Below, in pieces: positions 9,245-18,733 of a DNA stretch of 64,000 bases. The notes below the pieces were generated by a model. The model ran no database searches, had not been told where the DNA came from, and saw nothing but the letters and a program-made list of their open reading frames with translations. The stretch spans positions 121,777 to 185,776 of the forward strand of contig DAIDGQ010000035.1 of assembly GCA_027452215.1 (NCBI GenBank). The letters run 5' to 3'. Source of the DNA: Granulicella sp. GTDB taxonomy: Bacteria; Acidobacteriota; Terriglobia; Terriglobales; Acidobacteriaceae. Numbering within the stretch: position 1 is the stretch's first letter; each line of letters opens with the position of its first letter. The translations under genes and the position numbers were made by a program.

Positions 9245-9526
9245 CTAAATTGCCTTTGGTGGCGTTGACCCGTCGGTGGCACAACCGCCCTTCCCTTTGC
9301 AGCTGTTCTTTCCCGGGTGCTTGCCGCCACCTTGTCCCTTGCAATCGTTCTTTCCCTTACAGGAATGCTTGGGCAGATTTGGCGTGGTGGATTGCGCGAG
9401 CAGGATGCCAGCGTGCGCTGTCGTGTTTGTGTTCTGGGTTGGCTGCGCACTAACACGGACGGCGGTGCCACTGAGCATGCCAGTAAGGGCCGCAGCCAGG
9501 GCGAGGGACTTGGTGGAATTCTTCAT
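9245..9526 (-). CDS. Bufferin-type (BufA-like) Cys-rich precursor peptide
   Basis: From the ATG at 9526 this encodes a 93-residue secreted peptide. It has a signal peptide (MKNSTKSLALAAALTGMLSG, cleavage probably near VSAQP), a Thr/Asn-rich spacer and a Lys/Gly/Cys-rich tail with CKGKNDCKGQGGG and NSCKGKGGCATDG. Four Cys lie in CKGxxxC-like repeats, as in BufA precursors whose Cys are changed to thiooxazole-type rings by the MNIO enzyme. A Gly (GGG) stands where the second repeat has GGC, so one repeat may have lost a Cys. An AGGTG ribosome site precedes the ATG; the longer frame from 9631 has no support. Confidence 0.82.
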   Translation of the reverse strand: MKNSTKSLALAAALTGMLSGTAVRVSAQPTQNTNTTAHAGILLAQSTTPNLPKHSCKGKNDCKGQGGGKHPGKNSCKGKGGCATDGSTPPKAI

Positions 9527-9836
9527 GAAAGGCACCTTTCTTTGGTTGAGCCGCGCGTAACGATCCGCCGGACGTTGATGGATAGACTCGAGGGCGTGCA
9601 GGTTCACCCACGAAGCGCGATCGCTTTGCAAACCGGAAATCCCGGTTTAGTTGTGTCGTCGCGCTAATCGTGCTGCCCCTTTGAGGGAATGGCCGGAGAA
9701 AGGTTACAAGATTTTTGGATCGAAACAAATTTACAAATTTCTTGCCTGCGACTGTAACTTTTGCAACCCATTCTTCTCATACCTGACAGCAAACAGAAGA
9801 CACAACACCGTCACGACACAAATCACGGATATCGCT
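9527..9836. other. Divergent promoter region of the bufferin operon and debranching enzyme
   Basis: About 310 bases between the two divergent starts. The part near 9700-9790 is AT-richer than its surroundings and should contain the promoters. I see no clear operator palindrome. The rightward open frame crossing it (from 9651) is taken as non-coding upstream of 9837. Confidence 0.4.
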
Positions 9837-11888
9837 ATGCATACTTTCAATAGATCCGAATGCAATGATCTCAGCTCGTCGGGAAGTAAAGAGTGGATCG
9901 TTACGAATGGCATCGGAGGGTACGCTTCTTCTACGATCGCCGGCATGAATACGCGGCGATATCATGGCCTCCTGGTGGCTGCGACGACCCCTCCGGTCGG
10001 CAGACTGGTACTCCTCTCCAAGCTCGAAGATGCCCTGATCATCGATGGATTGCGAGTTGAGCTCTCGACAAATCTTTATGGCGGACGTGTCATTCACCCA
10101 GACGGCTACCTCCGGCTTGACTCGTTTTCGCTGGATCCCTTCCCCATCTATACCTATTCCGACGGTCGATTCACCCTGACTAAGTCCATCTTCATGGTGC
10201 AAGGATCAAACACCGTCGTGATCGAGTACCTCTTGACTTCACGCGGTGATGCGCACGAGATCACACTTGAAGTCCGCCCCTTGATCGCCTTCCGCGAGTA
10301 CCACGCAACCACTCATGAGAATGAAACGCTCGACTCCACCCTGACTGAAACTTTTGGCTGTGTCAGAGTGCAGCCATACTCGGACCTGCCCGCGCTTTTT
10401 CTCTCTCATGATGCGGATAGCGTCTTCGCTGACGGCCACTGGTACCGCAACTTCGAATACGCCGAGGAGAGGGCGCGTGGCCTGGATTTTTCCGAAGATC
10501 TCTTCAGCCCCCTGCAGTTTAAAACGTCGCTCACCGGACGCAAACGTCTTACGTTGATCGCTTCCACCGAGATGCATAGCACCGCGGATGCTTCTGCATT
10601 TCGCCATGCGGCCATTCGCCGCGACACCTCCCTTCGCTATCAAAATCATTGCAAGGGAGACCTGTCCGAGCTAATTGCCGCGCTCGAGCGAGCAGCGGAG
10701 CAGTACATCGTTTCGAGGCCACCCCTCAAGACCATCATTGCTGGTTATCCATGGTTTGCTGACTGGGGACGAGATACCATGATCGCTCTTCCCGGGCTCC
10801 TCCTTTCCACCGGTCAAACCGAAGTCGCCCGCGATATCTTGTTGGCCTTCAGGCAAAGTATCGACAAAGGCATGCTGCCGAATCGCTTCCCAGAAAAGGG
10901 GGAAGTTCCGGAATACAACACCGTCGATGCGACCCTCTGGTTCTTTGAAGCAATCTGGCAATACCTGACTTGCCAGACTGACGCTGCCTGGAGAGAAGAG
11001 GCGTGGCATCTGATTGAGGCCGACTTCTATCCTGCACTCAAGAACATTGCAGACCTGCACATCTCTGGCACGCGGTATGGCATTCATGCCGACGAGGATG
11101 GCTTTCTCTGGGCTGGAGATAACACCACTCAGTTGACCTGGATGGACGCAAAGGTGGGTGACACTGCGATCACACCCCGAGCTGGCCGGCCGGTCGAGAT
11201 TCAGGCCCTTTGGTATAACGCCCTTCGCATTCTGGAAGAGCTTGGGCGACAATTCCGTGATAACGACGCTGCGGACCGCTACTCCGGCGTGGCATCCAGA
11301 TTGCACAGTCGATTCGAGTCAGTCTTCTGGAATCATGAACGCCAGTGCCTCTTCGATGTGGTCGGAGGCAACTCAGTCGACGCTTCGATCCGCCCCAACC
11401 AGATAATCGCCATCAGCCTCCGCCACGGTCTTCTCGGTCGAGACCGCGCGCTCGATGTACTGAAAGCGGCTGAGCGAGAGCTACTGACCCCTTTCGGACT
11501 TCGAACGCTTGCACCGTCGGATCCAAACTATCGCGGCCGTTACGAAGGCGACGTCTGGAGTCGCGACAGCGCATATCACCAGGGCACTGTTTGGCCTTGG
11601 CTCGCCGGACCCTTCTTCACAGCAAAGCTGCAGTTCTCAGAAGACCCTGCCGAGGCAGCGCGAGAAGCGAGGGCGTGGCTCGAAGCTTTCAGCACCCATC
11701 TCAATGACGCTGGGTTGGGTCAGGTCTCTGAAATCTTTGACGGAGATCCGCCTCACCTGCCGCGAGGTTGTTTCGCTCAAGCCTGGAGCGTTGCGGAATT
11801 ATTGAAGCTCGCAAAGGCCGTCAATCGATCTCTTCATTTCGCGCCGTTCAGACCGCAGGCGGCCCAGCCCACCGCCCACGTAGTTTGA
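9837..11888 (+). CDS. Amylo-alpha-1,6-glucosidase (glycogen debranching enzyme, GH133 type)
   Basis: The 683-residue enzyme hydrolyses alpha-1,6 branches of glycogen. The N-terminal domain (about 15-290) starts EWIVTNGIGGYASSTIAGMNTRRYHG, broken here as EWIVTNGIGGYASS and NTRRYHGLLVAA, the hallmark of this family. The C-terminal (alpha/alpha)6 barrel has GYPWFADWGRDTMIALPG, GMLPNRFPEKG, EYNTVDATLWFF and GDVWSRDSAYHQGTVWPW. The ATG at 9837 is placed just before the first conserved block; the frame is open 62 codons further up, but those are not family-like. A glucosidase remnant lies directly downstream. Confidence 0.92.
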   Translation: MHTFNRSECNDLSSSGSKEWIVTNGIGGYASSTIAGMNTRRYHGLLVAATTPPVGRLVLLSKLEDALIIDGLRVELSTNLYGGRVIHPDGYLRLDSFSLDPFPIYTYSDGRFTLTKSIFMVQGSNTVVIEYLLTSRGDAHEITLEVRPLIAFREYHATTHENETLDSTLTETFGCVRVQPYSDLPALFLSHDADSVFADGHWYRNFEYAEERARGLDFSEDLFSPLQFKTSLTGRKRLTLIASTEMHSTADASAFRHAAIRRDTSLRYQNHCKGDLSELIAALERAAEQYIVSRPPLKTIIAGYPWFADWGRDTMIALPGLLLSTGQTEVARDILLAFRQSIDKGMLPNRFPEKGEVPEYNTVDATLWFFEAIWQYLTCQTDAAWREEAWHLIEADFYPALKNIADLHISGTRYGIHADEDGFLWAGDNTTQLTWMDAKVGDTAITPRAGRPVEIQALWYNALRILEELGRQFRDNDAADRYSGVASRLHSRFESVFWNHERQCLFDVVGGNSVDASIRPNQIIAISLRHGLLGRDRALDVLKAAERELLTPFGLRTLAPSDPNYRGRYEGDVWSRDSAYHQGTVWPWLAGPFFTAKLQFSEDPAEAAREARAWLEAFSTHLNDAGLGQVSEIFDGDPPHLPRGCFAQAWSVAELLKLAKAVNRSLHFAPFRPQAAQPTAHVV

Positions 11889-11914
11889 GTCAACTCACTC
11901 ATGGCCAGCTTTGA

Positions 11915-13690
11915 ACCAGCCTCAAACGAAGCTCAAATCTGAAAGGAAATCTTCAGCTTAGGAAGCCAACCAAACTCAAAGCTGCATCCGAGGTCGACCT
12001 CAACGAACTACTCTCCACTCGAAAGCAGGAGGCCGACGAGTTTTACGATGCACTCGCCCCCGCAGGTATCGACGCCGACACAAAGGCCATCCAGCGGCAG
12101 GCCTTTGCAGGCTTGCTCTGGAGCAAGCAGTTCTACCACTTCGTCGTGAAGCAGTGGCTCGATGGAGACGGCTCGCCTCCCCGCCCCCCCGACGCACGCA
12201 AGAGCGGCCGCAACAGCGCCTGGGCACATCTTTACAACGCCGACGTCATCTCGATGCCCGATAAGTGGGAATACCCTTGGTATGCTGCCTGGGATCTTGC
12301 GTTCCACTGCGTCGCCTTCGCTCGCGTTGATCCCGCCTTTGCCAAGGAACAGTTGCTGCTCATGCTCCGTGAATGGTACATGCATCCCAACGGCCAGATT
12401 CCTGCCTACGAATGGGCTTTTGGAGACGTCAATCCGCCCGTTCACGCCTGGGCTGCACTGCAGGTTTATCGCATCGAGCAGAAGAAAAATGGAGGCCGCG
12501 GAGATCGCGATTTCCTCGAACGAGTCTTCCATAAATTACTGCTGAACTTTACTTGGTGGGTCAACAGGAAGGACATCGAAGGCCAGAACGTGTTTCAAGG
12601 CGGTTTCCTCGGACTGGACAACATCGGAGTCTTCGATCGTAGTTCAATGCTGCCGGCGGGAGGTCACATTGAACAGTCAGACGGCACCAGTTGGATGGCA
12701 ATGTACTCGCTTGACATGTTGGCCATTGCAATGGAGCTCTCATCGGCTGACCCGACGTACGAGGACGTCGCGAGCAAGTTCTGGGAGCACTTCGTTTACA
12801 TCGCCCGGGCCATGAACGACATGGATGGCGATGGCATAAGCCTCTGGCACAAAGAAGATGGCCTCTATTACGATGTGCTGCATGTCGAGCCGGGCGGGCG
12901 CATCCCGATGAAGGTACGCTCGATTGTCGGATTGATCCCGCTCTATGCTGTGCAGACGCTGGAGCCCGACCTGCTCGATCGCATGCCGTCTTTCAAACGG
13001 CGCCTCGATTGGTTCATCGCCAATCGGCCAGACCTTACCGAGAACATGGCCTGCATGCGCACCGAAGGCCTGCGCGAGCGCAGACTATTGTCCATCACAG
13101 ATCGGGATCAGCTCGAACGCATCCTCAAGGTAATGCTCGACGAGTCAGAATTTCTCTCGTCCTACGGAATTCGCGCCCTTTCTCGGCGTCACCGTGACCA
13201 GCCCTATACTCTTGAAATCGATGGCACCGAACACTCCGTGCAGTATGAACCAGCCGAGTCCTCCACTGGACTCTTTGGTGGCAACTCCAACTGGCGCGGA
13301 CCCATATGGATGCCGGTAAATTACCTATTGATCCAGGCGCTCAGGCGTTCGCATGAGTACTACGGCACCGACCTCAAAGTGGAGTGCCCCACCGGATCAG
13401 CTCAATTCCTCACTCTCGAGGAAGCAGCCAATGAAGTCTCAAGGCGCCTCATCAGCATCTTCCAGCGAGATGCAAACGGCCATCGCCCCGTGCTCGCCGG
13501 GAACGAATTATTCGAGATCGATCCGCACTGGTGCGATCTCATTCCCTTCCACGAATATTTCCATGGCGACACCGGAGCCGGTGTCGGAGCAAGTCATCAA
13601 ACCGGCTGGACCGCACTCGTGGCTAACCTGATCTCCGACCTCTCCGAGGCGCAGGCCGCGCACCACGCTACATCGACAGCAGAAAAATAA
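11915..13690 (+). pseudogene. 5'-truncated GH63-like glucosidase (C-terminal catalytic barrel only)
   Basis: The frame from 11915 encodes about 590 residues matching only the C-terminal half of bacterial GH63-type glucosidases. Motifs include [96 protein letters not shown] and [20 protein letters not shown]. Relatives are normally about 850-900 residues with an extra N-terminal domain of some 350 residues, which is absent. Family-like sequence begins before any usable start: upstream of the TTG at 12113 there is no in-frame ATG, GTG or TTG back to a TGA at 11912. An ATG at 11901 is out of frame. The remaining barrel is uninterrupted, so the loss may be recent. A product started at 12113 cannot be excluded. 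Confidence 0.8.
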
Positions 13691-13717
13691 TGAACTACCT
13701 TCATCTCCGCTCAAACC

Positions 13718-13745
13718 GCTGAGCAGCTGCAAAGAGCTGCTCAGC
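13718..13745. terminator. Hairpin between convergent genes
   Basis: A perfect 11-bp inverted repeat (GCTGAGCAGCT, six-base loop, AGCTGCTCAGC) lies in the 66-base gap between the glucosidase remnant and the convergent ndh gene. It has no U-run on either strand, so it is a candidate bidirectional terminator or stabilising stem, not a classic intrinsic terminator. Confidence 0.5.
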
Positions 13746-13756
13746 CGCATCGATGT

Positions 13757-15124
13757 TTAGAGAATCGTCGCGGAAGCCACTTCCTCACCTGGCCTCGATG
13801 CGTTCCGCATACCTTTCTCGTGCAGGTGAGCCAGGTTGTTGTTATCCATCTTCTGTCCCTGCCGCACATCAATAAACTGGCACAGGTCTTTTGAAAACAG
13901 AAGATCGAGCGTCCAATCAAGAGCGACACGGATCTTCTTTTCCAGTTGAGGAAGTTTGCTGAGATAAATTGTCCGCCACATCCACCAGGCCATAAAACCA
14001 GACACGTTCACGCCAAACACTCTGGCAACCCCCGCACGATGACCGATGGTGGCGAGCTGCCCAATCATCTTAAAGTTGAACGTCTGGAACTCGCGTCCGC
14101 GCGCGTGGGCAGCAATATTGTGCGCCGCTACTTTGCCTTGCCGAAGACCATGCTGGGCAGTTGGGGGACAAGCGTTACCCGGGGTCAGATCCGGAACAAC
14201 CGCGCAATCTCCCAGCGCCCATACTCCCGGCCAATCAGGAACAGCAAGTTCTGCTGTAACTTTCAGTCGCCCATGCTCCTTGTCGCAGGGCAGCGACGCA
14301 ACCAGCGGATGCGGCATCGTTCCCGCAGTCCACAGCAGTGTCTTCGCAGGAATCTCACGGCCATCGGCCAACACAACTACATCTCCATCATAGGAGCCGA
14401 CTCTTGAGTGGCCTAGGACTTCGATTCCACGCTGCTCAAGCTTCTTCTGCGCATACTTTCCAAGGCCGGCGCCGAGTTCTGTCAGGATCGTGTCTCCCGG
14501 ATGTACCAGGGTCAAACTCAAGTCGGCACTCATCACGTTCGGATAGAACCGAAGTGACTTGCGCAAAAAATCGTTGATGGAAGCCAGCGTCTCTACCCCA
14601 GCAAAGCCTGCGCCCGCCACAACCACCGACAGCAACCGCCGACGCTCTTCGATAGAAGATTCCGTATCCGCAGCCTCGAGAATCGCAATCAGCCGATTGC
14701 GAAGTTTGACGGCGTCCGAGAGTGACTTCATCGTCAACGCATTCTCCTCCACCCCCGGAAGTCCGAAATATTGAGTCGTCGATCCCAGCGCCAAAACAAT
14801 CTGGTCAAAACGAATCTCATGCGGATGCCCGTCGAAGCCATGGCTTATAACGACACGACGCCCCCGCAAGTCAATCGCTTCAACCTGACCCTCGATGAAC
14901 GTGACCCACTTCAACAGCTTGCGGATCGGGTTGACGATGTTCGTCAGATCAAGGTCCCCGGCCGCCACCTCATGAAGCATCGGCGTAAACAAAAAGAAGT
15001 TCTCGCGGTTGACCAGCGTGATCTCGATATCCTCACCCGGAGGAAATATCTTCTCCAAAGCCAGCGCTGTATACACTCCCGCAAAACCACCGCCTACGAT
15101 AACGATCTTGTGCTTCGCGCTCAT
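13757..15124 (-). CDS. ndh: Type II NADH:quinone oxidoreductase (NDH-2)
   Basis: The 455-residue flavoprotein passes electrons from NADH to quinone without pumping protons. It has the FAD-binding GGGFAG in IVIVGGGFAGVYTALALE at the start, the NADH-binding GAGFAG in VVVAGAGFAGVETLA near residue 170, and the second FAD motif VWALGDCAVVPD near 310. The C-terminal segment (GFMAWWMWRTIYLSKLPQ) is the usual membrane-association region. It would supply the quinone pool used by the oxidase operons further along. Gene stands alone and is convergent with the glucosidase remnant. Confidence 0.92.
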   Translation of the reverse strand: MSAKHKIVIVGGGFAGVYTALALEKIFPPGEDIEITLVNRENFFLFTPMLHEVAAGDLDLTNIVNPIRKLLKWVTFIEGQVEAIDLRGRRVVISHGFDGHPHEIRFDQIVLALGSTTQYFGLPGVEENALTMKSLSDAVKLRNRLIAILEAADTESSIEERRRLLSVVVAGAGFAGVETLASINDFLRKSLRFYPNVMSADLSLTLVHPGDTILTELGAGLGKYAQKKLEQRGIEVLGHSRVGSYDGDVVVLADGREIPAKTLLWTAGTMPHPLVASLPCDKEHGRLKVTAELAVPDWPGVWALGDCAVVPDLTPGNACPPTAQHGLRQGKVAAHNIAAHARGREFQTFNFKMIGQLATIGHRAGVARVFGVNVSGFMAWWMWRTIYLSKLPQLEKKIRVALDWTLDLLFSKDLCQFIDVRQGQKMDNNNLAHLHEKGMRNASRPGEEVASATIL

Positions 15125-15457
15125 CTCACCTCATTGGTCCGCTCGTATCGGCCGCATCACGGACCGTCCGCCCATCGGCCAACCGTTGGCCCAAAGAGCA
15201 GATATCCGTCTGAGTCAATTTATGAGAATTAGTTACAGGCGAACGAGACAGAGACCCGCCAACTTCAGCATCTCGCATGCGGTAAGGGCCCATCCAATAA
15301 TTCAACCCTCAAGCGACACCCCGAAGTGCTCCTGGTAGAGCGTCCGAAAGAGCTTCTCAGCCGACCCAGACCATGGGCTCAGCCATAGACCTCGCAAACG
15401 CCGTCTCCCGCAATTTTTCCGCGTCCGCGCTAAAACTATTGATTTTATGAGGGATTT
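15125..15457. other. Gene-free stretch between ndh and tRNA-Glu
   Basis: About 330 bases without a supportable gene. It must contain the ndh promoter (leftward). No repeat, hairpin or small coding region was recognised. This is also where base composition changes from the mixed left part to the C-rich right part. Confidence 0.4.
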
Positions 15458-15534
15458 TGGTAGCGTTACCGGGGCTCGAACCCGGACTCTTCGCCTTGAG
15501 AGGGCGACGTGTTAACCAGTTACACCATAACGCC
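15458..15534 (-). tRNA. tRNA-Glu (anticodon CUC)
   Basis: On the minus strand the sequence folds into a full cloverleaf: acceptor GGCGTTA pairs with TAACGCT (one G-U), D stem GTGT/ACAC, anticodon stem TCGCC/GGCGA with loop CTCTCAA giving anticodon CTC, and T stem CCGGG/CCCGG around TTCGAGC. CCA is encoded at 15458-15460. Its 3' end faces the left part of the window. Confidence 0.95.
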
Positions 15535-15649
15535 ACTGAACGGATAGATCACCCGTCGCAACTTCCCGAGTATAGCAAACCCGGGCCCATAGTAAGAAAT
15601 TCAGCCGCCAGGAAACGCACCGTTCCCCCATCAACACGCAGCCGCTTCC

Positions 15650-15970
15650 CTACAGCCCCAGCTTCTTAACCTCGTCGTTGTAATACTTCCGGTACAGAAT
15701 GTCCCACTCCTGCGATCCCTCCGGAATAATCCTGCGTTGCGACGCAATCTTCAGCCGCGCCGCTGCATCGATCTTCACCTCTTCCAGCAGCAGCTTTGTC
15801 AGCGCCTTCCGTGCCTCCTGCCGAATCGTGTTCCGATCCTCCAGGAAGTCCACTTCATCAATCTCAGCCAGCGTATCAGCGACCGTGTGCGCCAGCTTAT
15901 TCAACTTGTCGTCAGAAATCCGCGTCGTATTGCTCGACTTAATATCCGGTGCTCCGCGCATCGCACTCAT
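15650..15970 (-). CDS. DUF507 family protein (second of a pair)
   Basis: The 106-residue soluble protein matches the DUF507 pattern: an N-terminal helical part with KLNKLAHTVADTLAE and FLEDRNTIRQEARKAL, then IASQRRIIPEGSQEWDILYRKYYNDEVKKLGL at the end (conserved core PEGSQEWDILYRKYY). The family function is unknown. Its ATG overlaps the stop of the preceding DUF507 gene (ATGA), so both are translated together. Confidence 0.85.
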   Translation of the reverse strand: MSAMRGAPDIKSSNTTRISDDKLNKLAHTVADTLAEIDEVDFLEDRNTIRQEARKALTKLLLEEVKIDAAARLKIASQRRIIPEGSQEWDILYRKYYNDEVKKLGL

Positions 15971-16245
15971 AGGACCGCCCTATACTTGCGAGCAAGTTCC
16001 TGCTTCACTTTTTTGAACATCTCCGGGTAGTTCGCTCCGCTCTTGAGCATATCGTCCTGGAACGCCTCAAGGATGACGCGAACCTCATCGTTGATACGAT
16101 CTTCCAGCGCGAGTTCCTCGATCATGGCTGCAGCGAGACGCTCATCCACCAAGGCCGGCTTGTCGGTCTTGATCATCTTCGTGGCCACCAGATGTTTACT
16201 GGTCTGCCGGGCAAGGTAGCTAACGTAATCTTTCGAGAAAATCAT
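15967..16245 (-). CDS. DUF507 family protein (first of a pair)
   Basis: The 92-residue protein starts MIFSKDYVSYLARQTSKHL and contains DERLAAAMIEELALEDRIND, EVRVILEAF and FKKVKQELARKYRAVL, the DUF507 arrangement of its downstream neighbour. The ATG at 16245 was chosen since the frame above it (to 16365) shows no family sequence and overlaps the promoter region of the divergent gene. Tandem DUF507 genes probably encode two subunits of one complex; this is an inference from the coupling. Confidence 0.83.
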   Translation of the reverse strand: MIFSKDYVSYLARQTSKHLVATKMIKTDKPALVDERLAAAMIEELALEDRINDEVRVILEAFQDDMLKSGANYPEMFKKVKQELARKYRAVL

Positions 16246-16315
16246 GGGCAAAGATAGGGTAGCACGCAGAGATTCACGCGTCAGGTTGCCGCAACATCTG
16301 CGAGAATAGAGTCCT

Positions 16316-16777
16316 ATGGCATTTGATGATTTAACCGCGGTAAAAGACGATATGGTCGCGTTCATCGCCGGTCACGGCATGCGGCGCATGAACAGCTTTG
16401 TCCCCGAAGACGTTCCCACCGTCCTCTTTGAAGAGGACGACGTCGATGGCTGGAAGGATTTCGTCGAGCACGCCAAGGCCGCCAACGCCCCCTTCATCAC
16501 CATGAGCGACGTCATCCTCGAGCCCGAGGACGTCGCCGCGCTCATCAGCCAGCTCCGTGACCAGACCTATCCCGACGGCGACTCCGGAGATCTCGAAGAG
16601 GCCCAGGGCCTCATGCAGCACGTCGGCAAGACCGGCTATCTCCAGCTCGGCTTCGCCCACGGCGGGGTCATCTTCCTCTACGAAACCGCCACCGAATGGT
16701 ACGACCTCTTCCAGGAATTAATGGAGTCCGTCTCTGAGCTGGGCCACATCATCGTCGACGACCGCGACGACGAGTAG
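16316..16777 (+). CDS. Acidic hypothetical protein
   Basis: The 153-residue protein is soluble and acidic (many Asp/Glu, ending DDRDDE), with no signal peptide. I do not recognise its family. Codon usage is C-rich like the flanking genes, which supports it as coding. It starts 70 bases from the divergent DUF507 pair and ends 7 bases before recJ, so it is probably the first gene of the recJ operon. Confidence 0.75.
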   Translation: MAFDDLTAVKDDMVAFIAGHGMRRMNSFVPEDVPTVLFEEDDVDGWKDFVEHAKAANAPFITMSDVILEPEDVAALISQLRDQTYPDGDSGDLEEAQGLMQHVGKTGYLQLGFAHGGVIFLYETATEWYDLFQELMESVSELGHIIVDDRDDE

Positions 16778-16784
16778 GCAGCCC

Positions 16785-18650
16785 GTGGCCGACTCGCCCG
16801 ATCCACATCCCCTCCCTCTCGACCCCTGGGTCATCGCCTCCCATCCCGGTGCAGCCGCAGCCACGCTCACCCGCGATCTCGGCTTGCCCGACGCCCTCGC
16901 CCGCCTCCTTGTCAGTCGCGGCGTCGACACCCCGCAGGCAGCCGAAGCCTTTCTGCACCCCTCACTCGCCCAACTTCACGACCCCTCCCTCATGCTCGGC
17001 ATCGCGTCCGCCGTCCAGCGCCTCCGCTCCGCCCTCGCCGCCGCCGAGCCCATCCTTATCTACGGCGACTACGACGCCGACGGAACCATCGCCACCGTCC
17101 TCCTCAAGACCGCCCTCGATCGCGCCGCCCTCGCCCTCGGAGTCGTCCCCGACGTCCGCTACCACATCCCGCACCGCATTCGCGAAGGCTACGGCATGCT
17201 CGACTCCCGCATCGAAGCCGCCGCCGCCGAAGGAGTTCGTCTCGTCGTCAGCGTCGACACCGGCATTCGAGCCTTCGCCGCCGCCGTCGAAGCCAAACGA
17301 GTTGGCCTCGATCTCATCGTCACCGATCACCACCTCCCCGACGGCGACGAGGGCAACCCCGAAGCCCTCGCCGTCCTCAACCCCAACCAGCCTCTCTGTC
17401 CCTATCCCTACAAGGATCTCTGCGGAGCCGCCGTCGCCTTCAAGCTCGCCCAGGCCCTCCTCGAAAGCACCGCTCCCACCGAGGCCGAGCGCAACCGCCT
17501 CCGCGAAAAACTCCTTCCCTCCTTCCTCAAGCTCGTCGCCATCGCCACCATCGCCGACGCCGTCCCTCTCACCGGGGAGAACCGCGCCATCGTCTCCCTC
17601 GGTCTCGCCGAGCTCCGCAAGCCCTCGCAGTCCGGCCTCCGTATCCTTCTCGAGCTCGCCCAGATTGACACCGCCCGCCCCATCTCCTCCACCGACATCG
17701 CCTTCCGCGTCGCTCCCCGCATCAACGCCGCCGGCCGCATGGACATCGCCTCCGACGTCGTCGAGCTCTTCCTCGCCAAAGACCCCTCCGCCGCCCGCAT
17801 CCTCGCCGAAAAGCTCCACCGCCTCAACGACGACCGCCGCGCCACCGAGGCCGAAGCCCTCCGCTCCATCGAAGCCCAGATCGAGTCCCTGACCGGCGCC
17901 ACGCCCGATAGCCTCCCCCCCTGCTTCGTCCTCGACGACGCCGGAACCGCCTCTCCCTGGCATCGCGGCGTCATCGGAATCCTCGCCTCACGCGTCGTCG
18001 ACCGCACCGCCCGGCCCGCCATCGTCATCACCCACGAAGACGGCTTCGCCTACGGCTCCGGCCGCTCCGTGCGAGGCTTTCATCTCCTCGACGCCATCAG
18101 CAAAGCTCATACCCAGGCGCCTCAGCCTCTCTTCTCCCGCTTCGGAGGCCACGCCCACGCCGTCGGCTTCTCCATGCCCTCCACCCGTGTCGCCGAGCTC
18201 CGCAGCTTCCTCCTCCAATATGCCTCCAACCACCGGGACAGCCTCGACCTCACCGAAGAGTTAGCCTGCGACGCTGAGGTCAGCCTCAGCGATCTCACCC
18301 CCGCCTTTCTAACCGCCCTCGAATCCCTCGGCCCCTTCGGCATCGGCAATCTCGAACCCCTCTTCGTCACCCGAGGAGTCAGACTCGCCACCGCCCTCCG
18401 CGTCATCAAGGACCGTCACCTCCGCCTCTCTGTCGAGGACATCACCACCGGAGTCCGCTTCGGTGGCATGGTCTGGAGCCGCACCACCGATTGGGCCGCC
18501 CTCGCGCGAACCGAAGGCTGGACCACCGGCGACACTCTCGACCTCGCCTACCGCCTCCATCGCAACTGGCATCCCGACTTCGGAGGCTGGGAGCTCGAGG
18601 TCGTCGCCCTCCGCTCCTCCCTTGCTCCTATCACTCAATCAACATTCTGA
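16785..18650 (+). CDS. recJ: Single-stranded-DNA-specific exonuclease RecJ
   Basis: The 621-residue cytoplasmic 5'-3' exonuclease acts in RecF-pathway recombination and mismatch repair. The DHH domain has YGDYDADGT at residue 93, VVSVDTGI, and TDHHLPDGD with D181-H182-H183, all metal-binding. INAAGRMD and the DHHA1 part (HRGVIGILASRVVD, GSGRSVRGFHLLDA, near 400-430) follow, then the C-terminal OB-like domain. Length is close to the family norm of about 570-620. It starts with GTG seven bases after the upstream gene. Confidence 0.95.
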   Translation: MADSPDPHPLPLDPWVIASHPGAAAATLTRDLGLPDALARLLVSRGVDTPQAAEAFLHPSLAQLHDPSLMLGIASAVQRLRSALAAAEPILIYGDYDADGTIATVLLKTALDRAALALGVVPDVRYHIPHRIREGYGMLDSRIEAAAAEGVRLVVSVDTGIRAFAAAVEAKRVGLDLIVTDHHLPDGDEGNPEALAVLNPNQPLCPYPYKDLCGAAVAFKLAQALLESTAPTEAERNRLREKLLPSFLKLVAIATIADAVPLTGENRAIVSLGLAELRKPSQSGLRILLELAQIDTARPISSTDIAFRVAPRINAAGRMDIASDVVELFLAKDPSAARILAEKLHRLNDDRRATEAEALRSIEAQIESLTGATPDSLPPCFVLDDAGTASPWHRGVIGILASRVVDRTARPAIVITHEDGFAYGSGRSVRGFHLLDAISKAHTQAPQPLFSRFGGHAHAVGFSMPSTRVAELRSFLLQYASNHRDSLDLTEELACDAEVSLSDLTPAFLTALESLGPFGIGNLEPLFVTRGVRLATALRVIKDRHLRLSVEDITTGVRFGGMVWSRTTDWAALARTEGWTTGDTLDLAYRLHRNWHPDFGGWELEVVALRSSLAPITQSTF

Positions 18651-18733
18651 TTCCAATAACTTGATTTCAGAGCATTGCAAAAAGTTTGGTTCTTAGGGCT
18701 CGCAGACGCGTCTTATATACTGAAATTTCGCTT

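Noticed and set aside
9651..9836. 62-codon N-terminal extension of the debranching enzyme
   Set aside because: It crosses the AT-rich promoter region and has no similarity to the family, whose first conserved block lies close to the ATG at 9837.
16849..17963. Long open frames on both strands inside recJ
   Set aside because: Translations are Ser/Pro/Thr-rich or Gly/Glu/Asp-rich low-complexity sequences produced by the codon bias of recJ.
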